From NCBI RefSeq assembly GCF_000611645.1, contig NW_014013162.1:1-24720 (forward strand): a DNA stretch of 24,720 bases, written 5' to 3'. The notes beneath the pieces were generated by a model. That model saw only the letters and a list, made by a program, of their open reading frames with translations, had not been told where the DNA came from and did not search any database. The position numbers and the translations under genes were made by a program. Shown here piece after piece: positions 11,930 to 22,200 of the stretch (its first letter is position 1; every line of letters starts with the position of its first letter). This stretch comes from Monoraphidium neglectum (lineage: Eukaryota; Chlorophyta; Chlorophyceae; Sphaeropleales; Selenastraceae).

Positions 11930-12157
11930 GGCGCAAGCGGTCTCTCACACACACTAATCAGTGAATGTTGCGCGACAGGTGATTAAACAGCCAGCTGCAT
12001 AGATCATGAAAACTGTCAACGCATTCCACGTTGACCCAGGGTCAAAAAGCCCTTGCAGCCTCCATGACAACACGAAGTGTCATTTCACTGTTCAAGCAGC
12101 ACGGACATCGGCCCCCATATCATAACCCTGTACCAGAAGCCAGATTTTTCTGTCAAA

Positions 12158-14740
12158 ATGGCTTCCTCCGTAACTTACGAGGCACGAATGCCAGACCTGC
12201 CAATCGATCTGGTGGCCCGGATCGCGCAGTACAGCCTGCAAGTTTTTGACAAAATCGACCTGTTGAGTTTCGCCCTGACCAGCAAGCGGTTCTCAGTTGC
12301 CGTTCAGCGGATCAGCAGCGATCCCGAGGCTGTCGGACGCTTCCTAGGTCACAGGTTCGCGTGTGGAGAGCTCACCGCAAGCATATGCATAGGAAACCTT
12401 GCGCAAGACCTGGCTAATCTGTGCAGCGGCAGCAGCGCAAATGATGCGCCCGCAACCGCTTCTGGCAACGACGACGACGACGCAGCCCAGGCGACCTGCG
12501 CCCTGGTCGCATGCGAGGCGCTCTGCTGGCGGCGCTTCGCCGCGTTCGACGATGCGCAGCTGCTGCAAGCGCTGCAGGCTGCCCTGGCAGCGGCGGGTGC
12601 GCCGCCTTCCCTGCTTGCTGCAGTTGCTGACGGCGCAGACAGCAAGGCGGGCCCAGTCGACGCCCTCGCCGGCGCGTTCACCAGCGCAGCAGCCCCCTGC
12701 CTCGGCGGCCGCGCCCCACTGCTCGCCGTCTTTGCCGCCGCCGGCGGGCGCGCGGCGCTCGCGCGGGCGCTTGCGGCTGTGCATGCGCGGGTACTGCCGG
12801 GCGCCGACCCCGAGCTTTCGCTCGGCCTAGCACTCTACGACTTTGATCACGAAGACGGCCCGCGCCGCGAAGCGCCCCTCTCCCCAGAACCCGCCCTGCT
12901 CAACGCATGCGCGGCGGCTGCAGCCCGGCGCGGGCATGCGGCCGCTTGCCAGCAGCTTGTGGCATGGGCAGCCACAGGTGGCACTCGCATGGACCAGTTG
13001 ACACGCTTTTCAGCCCGGGCTGCGGCGGTTGAGGGCCATTTCGGCCTGCTAGAGGCCCTGTGCCCCACAACAGAAATGCAAGTGGAAGCGTTCCGAGCAG
13101 TTCTGCAGAGCGCGCCGCCGGACGCGGCACGCCGCTTTGTCAGTTGGTGCCGCGCGCGCGGGCACGGCCGTGCCGCCGAGGCGCCACACCCCATGCGTGT
13201 GCAGGCTGTGTCGATGCGGCCGCGCGACGTCGCCGCGATCTGCGTGCGCCCTGAAGCGGGCACGCACTTGCTCAGCCTGCTGCTGCAGCTCGATGCGGAG
13301 CGGCTTCAAGACGGCCTCCGTCCCCCCGCCGGCGGAGCCACTGGCGAGAGCGAAGGCGTCGGCCCCTCGGACGACGTCCTGGCTTCCCTGCCTTGGACTG
13401 CCACCCCGCAGTCTGCACGCAAGGTCGCGGCCGCGATGGTCGCCGCTGGTGCCCCTCCAGAGTGCCTCGGGGCCCTCCTGCAACACGTCGCACGGGCGTG
13501 GCCCGACGAGCTGCCCGCCACGGTCGCCGCGGCGGCGAGCGAAGTAGAGGCTCTGCAAGACGAGGCTTCGGCGGTGGCCATGGCGGCGATGCCGACGCTG
13601 CATGTGCTGCTCAACGTGCTGATGAACCAGCCCGCGCGCCGCGGCGCAGCGCAGGGCGCCGCCGCGCCTGGCGGCGACGAGGCAACCGACCAGAAGTGGG
13701 AAACCGCCCTGCGCGCAGCCGGCCGCACGGCGGTCGCCCGGCGGTGCGGGGACGCGGCGGCGGCGGTGCTGGCGGCCGAGGCGCGCCTGGGGCTCTATCG
13801 CTGCTTGGCGGCTGAGTACGCCTCCTGGCCCAGCGCGGCCCGCCGCGTGGTGACTGCAAGTGTCAAAGAGTGGCTGTGGGCACTCAGCGCGACCGCCAAG
13901 CCGCGCGACGCCCGCGGCAACCGCGAGCGGGGCGTGATGTGCGCTGCCCTGGCGCGCCCGCCGGCGCCGCCGCCGCGCAAGGGGGGCCGGCGACTCGAAG
14001 ACCTGCTGCGCGCGGGGTGCGTGGGCGAGGCAGATGAGCTGGCTGGTCGGCTGGCGCCGCGGACCGTGGCCGCGGCGGCGGCCAGGGCCCTTGGGCTTTG
14101 GCCGGGCTGCCTGGAGCCCGGGGGTGTCCTGTTCACGGGCCACGTGGCGCCGCGCGGCGAAGACGGTGCAAGCTACGACAGCGTGTGGGGCAAGAGGGGG
14201 CTGCTGCACCAGAACAGGCAAGCCGGGGCTGGGCTGGCCATCACTCGCGTCTGTGTACTGCTTGCAAGGGTTGAGTAAAAGGCTACAGGAGATTGTGCGA
14301 AACCCTGCTCAACGGGGTATATGTCGACAAGTGCTGCTGCACCGCCTAGACACCTCAGCAGAGACCCAGAAGCCCCTGACGCCCCGTCTTTCTTTGAACA
14401 ACGAACCGCCATCCTCCACGCGCCACCCCCATGCGGCAGCATCCTTTGGGCGATCCGGCACAACGGCGGTTTTCGCGTCGTGGGCGGCGCGCTGAACGAG
14501 GCCATCAGGCTCGCGCACTCCTGCGACGCGCGCGGTGCAGTGGACGTGCTGCGGGCGGCGGATGCGGCAGGCCAAGAGCCGTGGGACGATGACGACACGG
14601 CGCTGTGGGAGGATTCCACCCGCCTCGTGACCAACCTGGCGTGGTGCGGTCAGCCGTGGCTGCTGCTGTCGGCGCAGCCGCTGCTCGCACGGTGGCAGGC
14701 GCCGCTGAACGCCGCCGCGGGTGAGGACACCGATGACTGA
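12158..14740 (+). CDS. F-box-like, Ala-rich repeat protein, tandem copy 1, 2 exons, 786 aa
   Basis: Exons 12158-14217 and 14440-14740 (2361 nt, in frame). The first 60 residues look like an F-box: MPDLPIDLVARIAQYSL, then DLLSFALTSKRFSVAVQRI, the pattern LPxDL...DLL...SKRF. An F-box would place it in an SCF ubiquitin ligase through Skp1. The rest is very Ala-rich and reads as stacked helix pairs reminiscent of degenerate ankyrin units, for example ALLNACAAAAARRGHAAAC near residue 250, presumably the substrate-binding part. I recognise no catalytic domain. The ATG at 12158 is chosen because both copies share AAATGGCTTCCTC there; the frame stays open upstream but is not conserved. The intron has a GC donor (ACAG|GCAAGC), whereas copy 2 has GT at the same place. 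The second exon encodes the strongly conserved LAWCGQPWLLLSAQPLLARW near the C terminus. Confidence 0.8.
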
Positions 14741-14973
14741 GCACGCAATTGCTGGCTCGCCTCTGCTTTACGTCCGACTTACACCCGTACGAGGTACAGC
14801 GAGCGCAGATAAAAGCAAATAAAACCAAAAGCAGCAGCGCCGATTGCAGCAAGTGCGCCGTTGAAACAATACCGGATACATGCGGGCCCCTCACAAGAGG
14901 GGTGGCAAGATGCGTCTGATGTGTACAAGCGCCGCCCCACCAGCAATCTGCGCCAGCAGCAGCGGCCCCGTGG

Positions 14974-15743
14974 TTATTTGGGCCGCCACCCCTGCGCGGG
15001 TCTCACCTGCGCCGCGGCCGGCAGGGGGTCGCCGCCGCAGTTAATGTTTGCCGGCAGCGCGCGGTCGATGGCTTTTGGGTAGGGCAGGTTGAGGGCCGCC
15101 ATGATGCCCACGAACTCGTCCTGCGGACAGTATGGGCGGCAGCAGAGGGTTTGGGGTTGGGGCAGGATGGAGGACGAATTTATGTGACATGTCGGCACGA
15201 TTGCGGCACGGCCAGGCTGCCTGATTATGTCGCGCGACTTGCATTTGGCAGGCAAGGGGAACAGCCGGGCCAGTGGCTGTTTTGCTGTGCCACCTCCTGC
15301 ACGTTCTGTTGTTTCCCATGCAGCCTTGTGTAACCCTGCCAGCCTGGGCAGCGCTTTCCCCTCACCAAGCCCTTAGTGAGGCGCGGGTTGAAGGCCTTAT
15401 CCTCGCCAATAGTGCTGGCTGTACGGTACTACATAGATGGGAGGGGAGCGGCTGTCTGCTGAGTAGGAGCGAGGGCCCAATATGTTGAAGGCAGCCCAGC
15501 AATGGCAGCCAGGGCACCCGATCAACTTGTGCTGGATGCTCTAGATAGCAGCTAGCACTCCGGTGGTCCCTGGGCCTTTGCTTCGTGTTGATGCCCGTGT
15601 GAACTTCTTTGAGGAACTGTGAACCACGGCAAGACCGCAACTTGGGAGGAGGAGCCTCGGCCCCACGGCTTCACTTGTTGTGTGTCGGGCACCCACTGAA
15701 ATACACGTGCACAAAAAGCCCATCCACAGAAACACATACAGGA

Positions 15744-15825
<82 letters not shown>

Positions 15826-15969
15826 AAACAGCAATACACACGCAGGCGCATACACACACATGCATGCACACATCTCGGCGCACCCACCTGGAAGTCTTGG
15901 GCGGGGAAGACCACGGTGTCGTTGGGGAGTGTGAACAGCCGCTCATGGACGCTGGCATACGGCTGCCGA
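14974..15969 (-). pseudogene. Truncated ETHE1 copy, last three exons only
   Basis: Matches exons 7-9 of the complete ETHE1 at 19294-22295. Exon equivalents: about 15969-15888 ([12 protein letters not shown] kept), 15428-15366, and from 15120 down to a stop at 14974-14976. Everything 5' of the middle of exon 7 is missing because the duplication junction lies there, so the metal-binding HxHxDH and PGH motifs are absent. The conserved AHDY has become AQDF. The normal TGA stop is AGA, adding about ten residues. Splice signals around the remaining introns are still GT...AG, and the final exon differs from the intact gene by only three synonymous changes. No new start or promoter is visible, so a non-functional fragment is the simplest reading. 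Confidence 0.8.
15746..15822. repeat. Perfect CA/TG microsatellite, about 38 units
   Basis: Uninterrupted 77-nt CA repeat inside the intron of the truncated ETHE1 copy, followed by shorter CA patches to about 15870. The intact gene has a shorter, interrupted tract at the matching place (19996-20090), so the array has expanded or been purified since duplication. Confidence 0.95.
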
Positions 15970-16162
15970 ACAGTTGGGTGCAGGCCACAGGACATCAATA
16001 CATTTTCCACGCAGAAAAACATTTGACGCAATAAATGTGCGCAAGGCAGGGGATGGGCAGGGTTGGAGTGATCGCCGCGGCTCGGTCGGCGCTGGGGGGT
16101 TGCGGACAGATGGGGGAAGGTAGGTGGGTACATACACAGCTAAAAGCGATCCGTGCGGGACG

Positions 16163-16185
16163 CTGATGACGTGCAGCATTGCATG
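16163..16185. promoter_or_regulatory. Conserved upstream element with TGACGTG, F-box-like copy 2
   Basis: Same TGACGTGCAGCATTGC core as at 11912, here with TGACGTGC at 16167-16174, about 258 nt before the copy 2 ATG. Confidence 0.35.
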
Positions 16186-16424
16186 GCGAAAGAAGTACCT
16201 GACACACTTGGACAGGTCAGTCAATATTGCGATTAGGTTATCAAACAGCCGGTCGCACACGTCATGACAACTGCCAACGCACACATGCTGCCACAATGCC
16301 CCAGGGTCTGATCAAGAAGCCCACCCTACACACTTGTGTCATGCCAAAGTTCGCGCGCGGTACGGACATCAGCCCCTATTACCCTGCATCTCCACGCAAT
16401 AATCTGATTGCGTGTCCTGACGAA

Positions 16425-19035
16425 ATGGCTTCCTCTACCGTAGTCCACAAGGCACGAATGCCAGACCTGCCAATTGATATGGTTGGCCTGATCGCGCAGC
16501 ACATCCTGCACATATTTGGCGGAACCGACTTGTTGAACTTTGCCCTGACCAGCAAGCGGCTCTCGGTTGCCGTTCAGCGGATCAGCAGCGATCCCGAGGC
16601 TGTCGGACGCTTCCTAGGTCACAGGTTCGCGTCGGGAGAGCCCACGGTCAGCATATGCGTGGGACAGCTTGCTCAGGATCTGGCCAATTTGTGCAGCGGC
16701 AGCAGCGCAGACGCTGCGCCCGCACCCGCTTCTGGCAAGGACGACGGCGCAGCCCAGCCGACCTGCGCCCTGGTCGCATGCGAGGCACTCTGCTGGCGGC
16801 GCTTCGCCACTTTTGACGACGCGCAGCTGCTGCAAGCCCTGCAGGCTGCGCTGGCAGCGGCGGGCGCGCCGCCTTCCCTCGTCACTGCAGTTGCTGAGGG
16901 CGCCAGCAGCAAAGCAAGCCCAATCGACGCCCTCGCCGGCCCCTTCGCCAGCGCAGCGCTCCCCTGCCTCGGCGGCCGCACCCCACTGCTCGCCGTCTTT
17001 GCCGCCACCGGCGGACGCGCGGCGCTTGCGCGGGCGCTCGCAGCCCAGCACGCGCAAGCGCCGCGTGGCGCTGACCCCGAGCTGCTGCTCGGCCTCGCAC
17101 ATTACAATTTTAGCCACAGCCCCCCACGCCGCGGCCCGCCCCGCCGCGCGGAATGCGCCCTTCTCAGCGCATGCGCGGTTGCTGCGGCCCGTCGCGGCCA
17201 TGCGGTCGCCTGTGAGCAGCTCATGGCCTGGGCAGGCGCGGCCGGCGCTGACATGAGGAACTTGATGCGCTGTTCAGCCCGGGCCGCGGCAGTCGAGGGC
17301 CACTTTGGCCCGCTAGAGGCTCTGTACCCCACAATCAACCCGCAACCAGCTGGATTGCCTCCAGTACGGGCCATATTCCACGCCGTGCTGCAGAGCGCGG
17401 CGCTGGACGTCGCGCGCCGCTTCTTTGACTGGTGCAGCGCCCGCAGGAGCGGCCTCGGCGCGGGGGCCACACTCCGCATGCGCGTGTGGGCTACAGAGAT
17501 GCAGCCCCGCGACGTGGCTGCGCTCTGCGTGCGCCCCGACGCGGGCGCGCACCTGCTCAGCTTGCTGCTGCAGATGGACGCGAAACGGCTCACCGACGGC
17601 CTGCATCCGCGCGGCGATGGAGCCGCCGGCACAATCGAAAGCATGTGCCTCTGGGACGACGCCTTTGCTTGCCTCCCGTGGACTGCCAGCCCCGGGTCTG
17701 CGCCCGAGGTCGCGGCGGCGATGGTCGCTGCGGGTGCCCCTCGAGAGTGCCTCGAGGCCCTTTTACGGCACGTCGCACGTGCGTGGCGCTATGCGCTGCC
17801 GGCCACGGCGGCTGCGGCGGCAAGGGAGCTCGCGGCACTGCAAACAGAGGCGCCGGCGGTGGCCGCAGCGGCACTGCCGATGCTGCACGCGCTCCTCAGG
17901 GTGTTGCAGGACCAGCCGGCGGCGCGGCGCACGCAGGGCGCCTCCGCGCCCAGCGGAAACGAGGCCGCTGCTAAGCACTGGAAGGCCGCCCTGTGCGCCG
18001 CCGGGCGCGTGGCGGTTGTTCAGAGGTGCGGGGACGTGGCGGCGGCTGTGCTGGCAGCCGAGGCGCAGCTGGGGCTGTACGGGTGCTTGATGGCAGAGCA
18101 GGTTTCCTTGCCCAACAACGGCCACCCCGGCACAACCGCGAGCATCACAGAGTGGCTGTGGGCACTCGGCGCAACTCCCAAGCCGCTCGACGCCCGCGGC
18201 AAGCGCGCGCGGAGCGAGATGTCCGCTGCCCTGGCGAGCCCGGCGGCATCGCCGGCGCGCACGGCAGGCCGGCTGCTGGAAGACCTGCTACGTGCGGGGC
18301 GCGTGGGCAATGCGGACGAGCTGACGGGTCAGTTGACGCGGCAGGGCGTGGCCAAGGCAGCGGCCAGGGCCCTCGGGTGCTGGCCGGGCTGCACGGAGCC
18401 TGCAGGTTTACTGCACACGGGGTGGCCTGTGCTGCGTGACAATAATGGGCCGAGGTATAACAATGTGGCCGGCAAGAGGGGGCTGCTGCACCACACCAGG
18501 TGCGCGAGGCCGGGGCTGAGCTGAGAGCACCATAGGCAATGTTGCACGGCATGCAGTGGTTGAGAAACCGGGTCAAGGCCATCTTACACAACCCTGCTCA
18601 AAGGAGTTGTGTGTCATGACACAATCTGCTGCACCGCACTCACACCTCAGCAGGAACCACCAAGCCCCTGCCGCCCCGCTTTGCAATTGATTAACGGCCA
18701 GCCTCCACGCGCCGCCTCCATCCCGCAGCATACTCTGGGCGATACGGCACACCTGCAACGTCCAAACCGTGCGCGGCGCGACGAACGAGGCCCTCAGGCT
18801 TGCAGTCTCCTGCGATATGCGCGGCGCACTGGACGTGCTGCGCGCGGCAGATGAGGCAGGCCCACGGCCGTGGGCCAGGGCCGCCCACGACACGGGGCTC
18901 TGGCAAGATTCCACGTGCCTCATGATCAACCTGGCGTGGTGCGGGCAGCCGTGGCTGCTGCTGTCGGCGCAGCCGCTGCTCGCGCGGTGGCAGGCGCCGC
19001 TGGTCGCCGCTGCCGGCCAGCACGCTGCGGGCTAA
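16425..19035 (+). CDS. F-box-like, Ala-rich repeat protein, tandem copy 2, 2 exons, 793 aa
   Basis: Exons 16425-18499 and 18729-19035 (2382 nt, in frame). Paralogue of the 12158-14740 gene along its whole length. F-box-like start: MPDLPIDMVGLIAQHIL, then DLLNFALTSKRLSVAVQRI. The Ala-rich helical body and the C-terminal LAWCGQPWLLLSAQPLLARW are shared. Its intron has an ordinary GT donor (CCAG|GTGCGC). Compared with copy 1 it carries small in-frame insertions and deletions, for example near INPQPAGLPP, and both frames have stayed open over about 790 codons. That suggests both copies have been under selection as proteins. The upstream frame is open to 16227, but the conserved AAATGGCTTCCTC context favours the ATG at 16425. 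Its 3' end is convergent with ETHE1, only about 260 nt from the ETHE1 stop. Confidence 0.8.
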
Positions 19036-19074
19036 CAGACTCGATCGTCCGCATGCCTCTGCTGCATGTCTGAC

Positions 19075-19079
19075 TTACA
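19075..19079 (-). terminator. Candidate polyadenylation signal (TGTAA) of ETHE1
   Basis: TGTAA on the minus strand about 215 nt after the ETHE1 stop. It lies just beyond the stop of the convergent F-box-like copy 2, so the two 3' untranslated regions would meet or overlap. The same signal is kept in the left duplication unit at 14779-14783. Confidence 0.45.
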
Positions 19080-19293
19080 CCCGTTCGAGGTGCAGTAAGC
19101 GCAGACATGAGAGAAGGACAATGAGAGCAGCAGCTGGCGGCGGCGCGCCGTTGAAACAGTATCACGGGTACATGCGCCCCTCACAGGAGGGGCGGCGAGA
19201 GGTGTCAGATGTGTACAAGCGCCGCCCGATCAGCAACCTGCGGCCGCGGCAGCGGCCCCGCGGCCGCCTGGGCCGCCGCCGCCTCGCGCAGCG

Positions 19294-22200
19294 TCACACC
19301 TGCGCCGCGGCCGGCAGGGGGTCGCCGCCGCAGTTGATGTTTGCGGGCAGCGCGCGGTCGATGGCTTTTGGGTAGGGCAGGTTGAGGGCCGCCATGATCC
19401 CCACGAACTCGTCCTGCGGCCGGCATAGGCGGCAGCACGGGGTTCAGGGTTAGGGCAGGATGGAACGCTTTTGTGTAATATGTTGGCACGATCAGGCTGT
19501 TGACGACCAGGCTCACTGACTGTGTCGCGCGGCTTGCATCAGGCAGGCAAGGGGAATTGCAAGGCTTGTGCGTGGCCGTTTTGCTGTGCCAGCTCCTGCA
19601 TGCTGAATTCTCTCATGCAGCCTTGTGCAACCCTGCCAGCCTGGGTGGCGCTGTCCCCTCACCAGTCCCTTAGTAAGGCGCGGGTTGAAGGCCTTCTCCT
19701 CTCCGATAGTGCTGGCAGTGCGGCCCTGTAGAAGGAGGGGGGCGGCTGTCTGCTGAGCAGGACGGCCCAACTCGGTGGAGGCAACCCAGCAATGGCAGCA
19801 CCAGAACAAGCTGTTTTCTGGCCTTGAAACGGCAGTGAAGTTGCAACAAAATAGCACTCTGTTGGCCCCTGAACCTTGGCTTCAAGTTTGTCCAGACCGG
19901 TGTGGACGTCAACAGGAAATCTCAACTTCGGCAAGTCCACAACTCGGGAGGAGGAGCCTGGGCCCCTCAGCTTGAGTTGCTGCACGTCAAGCTCCCACAC
20001 AAATACACACACACACGCAGACACACATATGCAGTGCAGACACACATGCGCAGACACACACACACACATACACACACACACGCACACACTGAGCCGTGGC
20101 GCACCCACCTGGTAGTCGTGGGCGGGGTAGACCACGGTGTTGTCGGGGAGCGTGAACAGGCGCTCGTGGACGCTGGCATACAGCTGCCGCGAGTCCCCTG
20201 GGAATGAGAGGGTGGACAATCGCTATCTTGAGAAACAGCACACAAAACATCAGGGGAAGCAAGCCGCGAGGTACAGCCTGCATTTGCAGGCTGGCTGGGA
20301 GCTCGGAACTAGTGCAGACGGCTGGGAGCCACCCCCAACACCCGATAAAACCAGAGTCACTTCGACAGTCTCCACGCGCCAGGTCACCAGCAGGTCGTGC
20401 AGTCCCATACCCTCCCCCTGCGCGAGCCGCCGGCAGCCCCAGAAAAGAAGGCGGGCGAGCCGGCGCCCACCTTGCTGGAAGTCTGTGCGCCCGCAGCCGC
20501 GGATGAGCAGGGCATCTCCCGTGAAGACCAGCCCGTGGCTGGCCAGGTGGTAGCTCACGCAGCCAGAGGTGTGCCCCGGGGTCGCGATGACCTGCTCGCA
20601 GGATCGGTGGCGGGCGGCGGCGTCGGTTGCATGCAGTGGTGTTTCATGCAACACGCGGTGCAGCAGGGTGGCGGCCCGATCAGGCGAGCCACACTGCAAG
20701 CTTAGCACCCCTAAGCAGCCAGATCCATAAAAAAACAAAGGCCGGGCCAGCGGCGCGGTCAGTAAAGCGCCCGCTCTGCCTCCAGTCGCACCTCCAGCCG
20801 CAGGGCCCCGACCTCCAGCACATCTCCGTCCTTCAGCCGCAGGTCCGCGCACTCCACCCCGCTGGCCTCGCTGATGCCGCTCCTCACGCTCGGCAGCCGC
20901 TCCTTGATCTTGGCGGTGCCTGTAGGTTTGTGAAATTTCAAGGTCAGAGAAAGCGTCTGCTATCGTCCTGTTGACATTATGTTCAGTCCATTAGCCAATT
21001 CGCTCTGACTCCAGATGGCTCCATGTAAGACTCAGGCTTCCTGTTCGAGCGGTGGTTGTGTGCTTTGCCTGGGAGGGCGGGCTGATTGAGCCACGCAGTG
21101 GTACCCAGGAAGATGGTGCTGCGCAGGCACGCATCAGCCGCCGCGAAAAATGCTGCCGTCACTGCAGGGCGGCCAGTGCGTCGGGCGTCGCGCTGCTCAT
21201 TGGGCTCAAGGAGGAGCACGGTCACTGGTACAAAGGATGTCGACACCTGTGATGTGATCAGCGTGCGCGTGCGTGTTGAGTTCAAGCACCAAGTCCAGTC
21301 CCATCTCCTTGATGATCTGTAGATCACGGTCCACCTGGTGTGGTCAGGTTTAACAAGGGCGGGCAGGTTGGGGGCATCAGTGACTCACATGATCATTGAA
21401 GTTGATCACCTGGGCTACACGCTGGCTTGAATTGAATGCGGGGGGCAACCAGGGGCATCCTGCTGCTGCTTCTGCTTCTGCTTCTGCTGCTGCTGTTGTC
21501 CCTGCTGCTGAAGCTGCTGCTGCTGTGGATGTCGCAAGCATGTGGTGCACGGGCCAGGTGCTCGCCTTGCCGATGACTGAGTCGATCAAGGCCGCCTCTC
21601 GCGTCTCGCCATCTGCCACGATGTCTGCACGGCGGCGGTGATGGTGGTTGGGTCGGGTGGCAGCCATGTCGACGTTGCGGACGGACGGCTGGAAACGCCC
21701 GGGACTGGATGTTCGCAAGAGTGGCCCTGGGCTTCAACTAGCGCGCCCAGCCGGCTGCTCCCGGCTCCCCAACCAACAGCCTGCAGCCTTGAAACGGCCG
21801 TAACCGCTGCCGGGTCCGCCGGAGAGGCGTGGGCTCGGGCATGACCACAAGCGTCTCGCGCTTGCCGATGGATGCCCCAGACGAGCAGCAGCCGCCCTAA
21901 AGCTGCCGTTTCGCCCCCCGTCTTTCCCAAGCCTCAAGCTCCCAATCCAATCTCTCACATGTGTACGTGGAAGACTCTGCGACGGCACATGAGGTGGGTA
22001 AGCGGCCAGAGTTGTTGTATCTGACGGCCATGTGGCGCATGCGCAGTGGCGCACACAGCACCAGCGGGCCGCTCGATCCGTCGGTTGTGCGCGCCATGCC
22101 CTGCAATCGGTCCGCATGCCCTCATTGGGCAGGTGCCCATGTGTAGAGAATCTGCACACCTGAGTCAAAAAGCTGCCGGAATTTGAGCTTGGTTGGAGGC

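Larger units (their letters stand above)
11754..15968. repeat. Tandem segmental duplication, left unit (about 4.2 kb)
   Basis: Contains the upstream region and gene of F-box-like copy 1 plus the last three exons of an ETHE1 copy. It matches 16001-20189 in the same order and orientation, including introns and untranslated parts. Similarity begins near 11754 (ATTTTC...AAATGTGCGCAAGG shared with 16002 onward) and ends inside an ETHE1 exon at about 15968. Confidence 0.85.
16001..20189. repeat. Tandem segmental duplication, right unit (about 4.2 kb)
   Basis: Second copy of the unit at 11754-15968. About 32 nt of unmatched sequence (15969-16000) separates the units. The right end lies within exon 7 of the complete ETHE1 gene, so this junction cut the left ETHE1 copy. 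Confidence 0.85.

Noticed and set aside
13049..14221. 390-codon open frame on the minus strand, and other long opposite-strand frames under the F-box-like genes
   Set aside because: Shadows of GC-rich coding sequence. The plus-strand frame is conserved between the two tandem copies, while the opposite frames are not consistently kept.
15541..16133. Open frames with long Cys-Val or Thr-His repeats around the CA arrays (also near 2016, 8983 and 20000)
   Set aside because: They are translations of dinucleotide repeats lying in introns, not proteins.
11754..20189. The 4.2-kb repeat as a transposon or retroelement
   Set aside because: No terminal repeats, target-site duplication, transposase or reverse transcriptase frame. 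Introns are kept in both copies, which argues for DNA-level segmental duplication.
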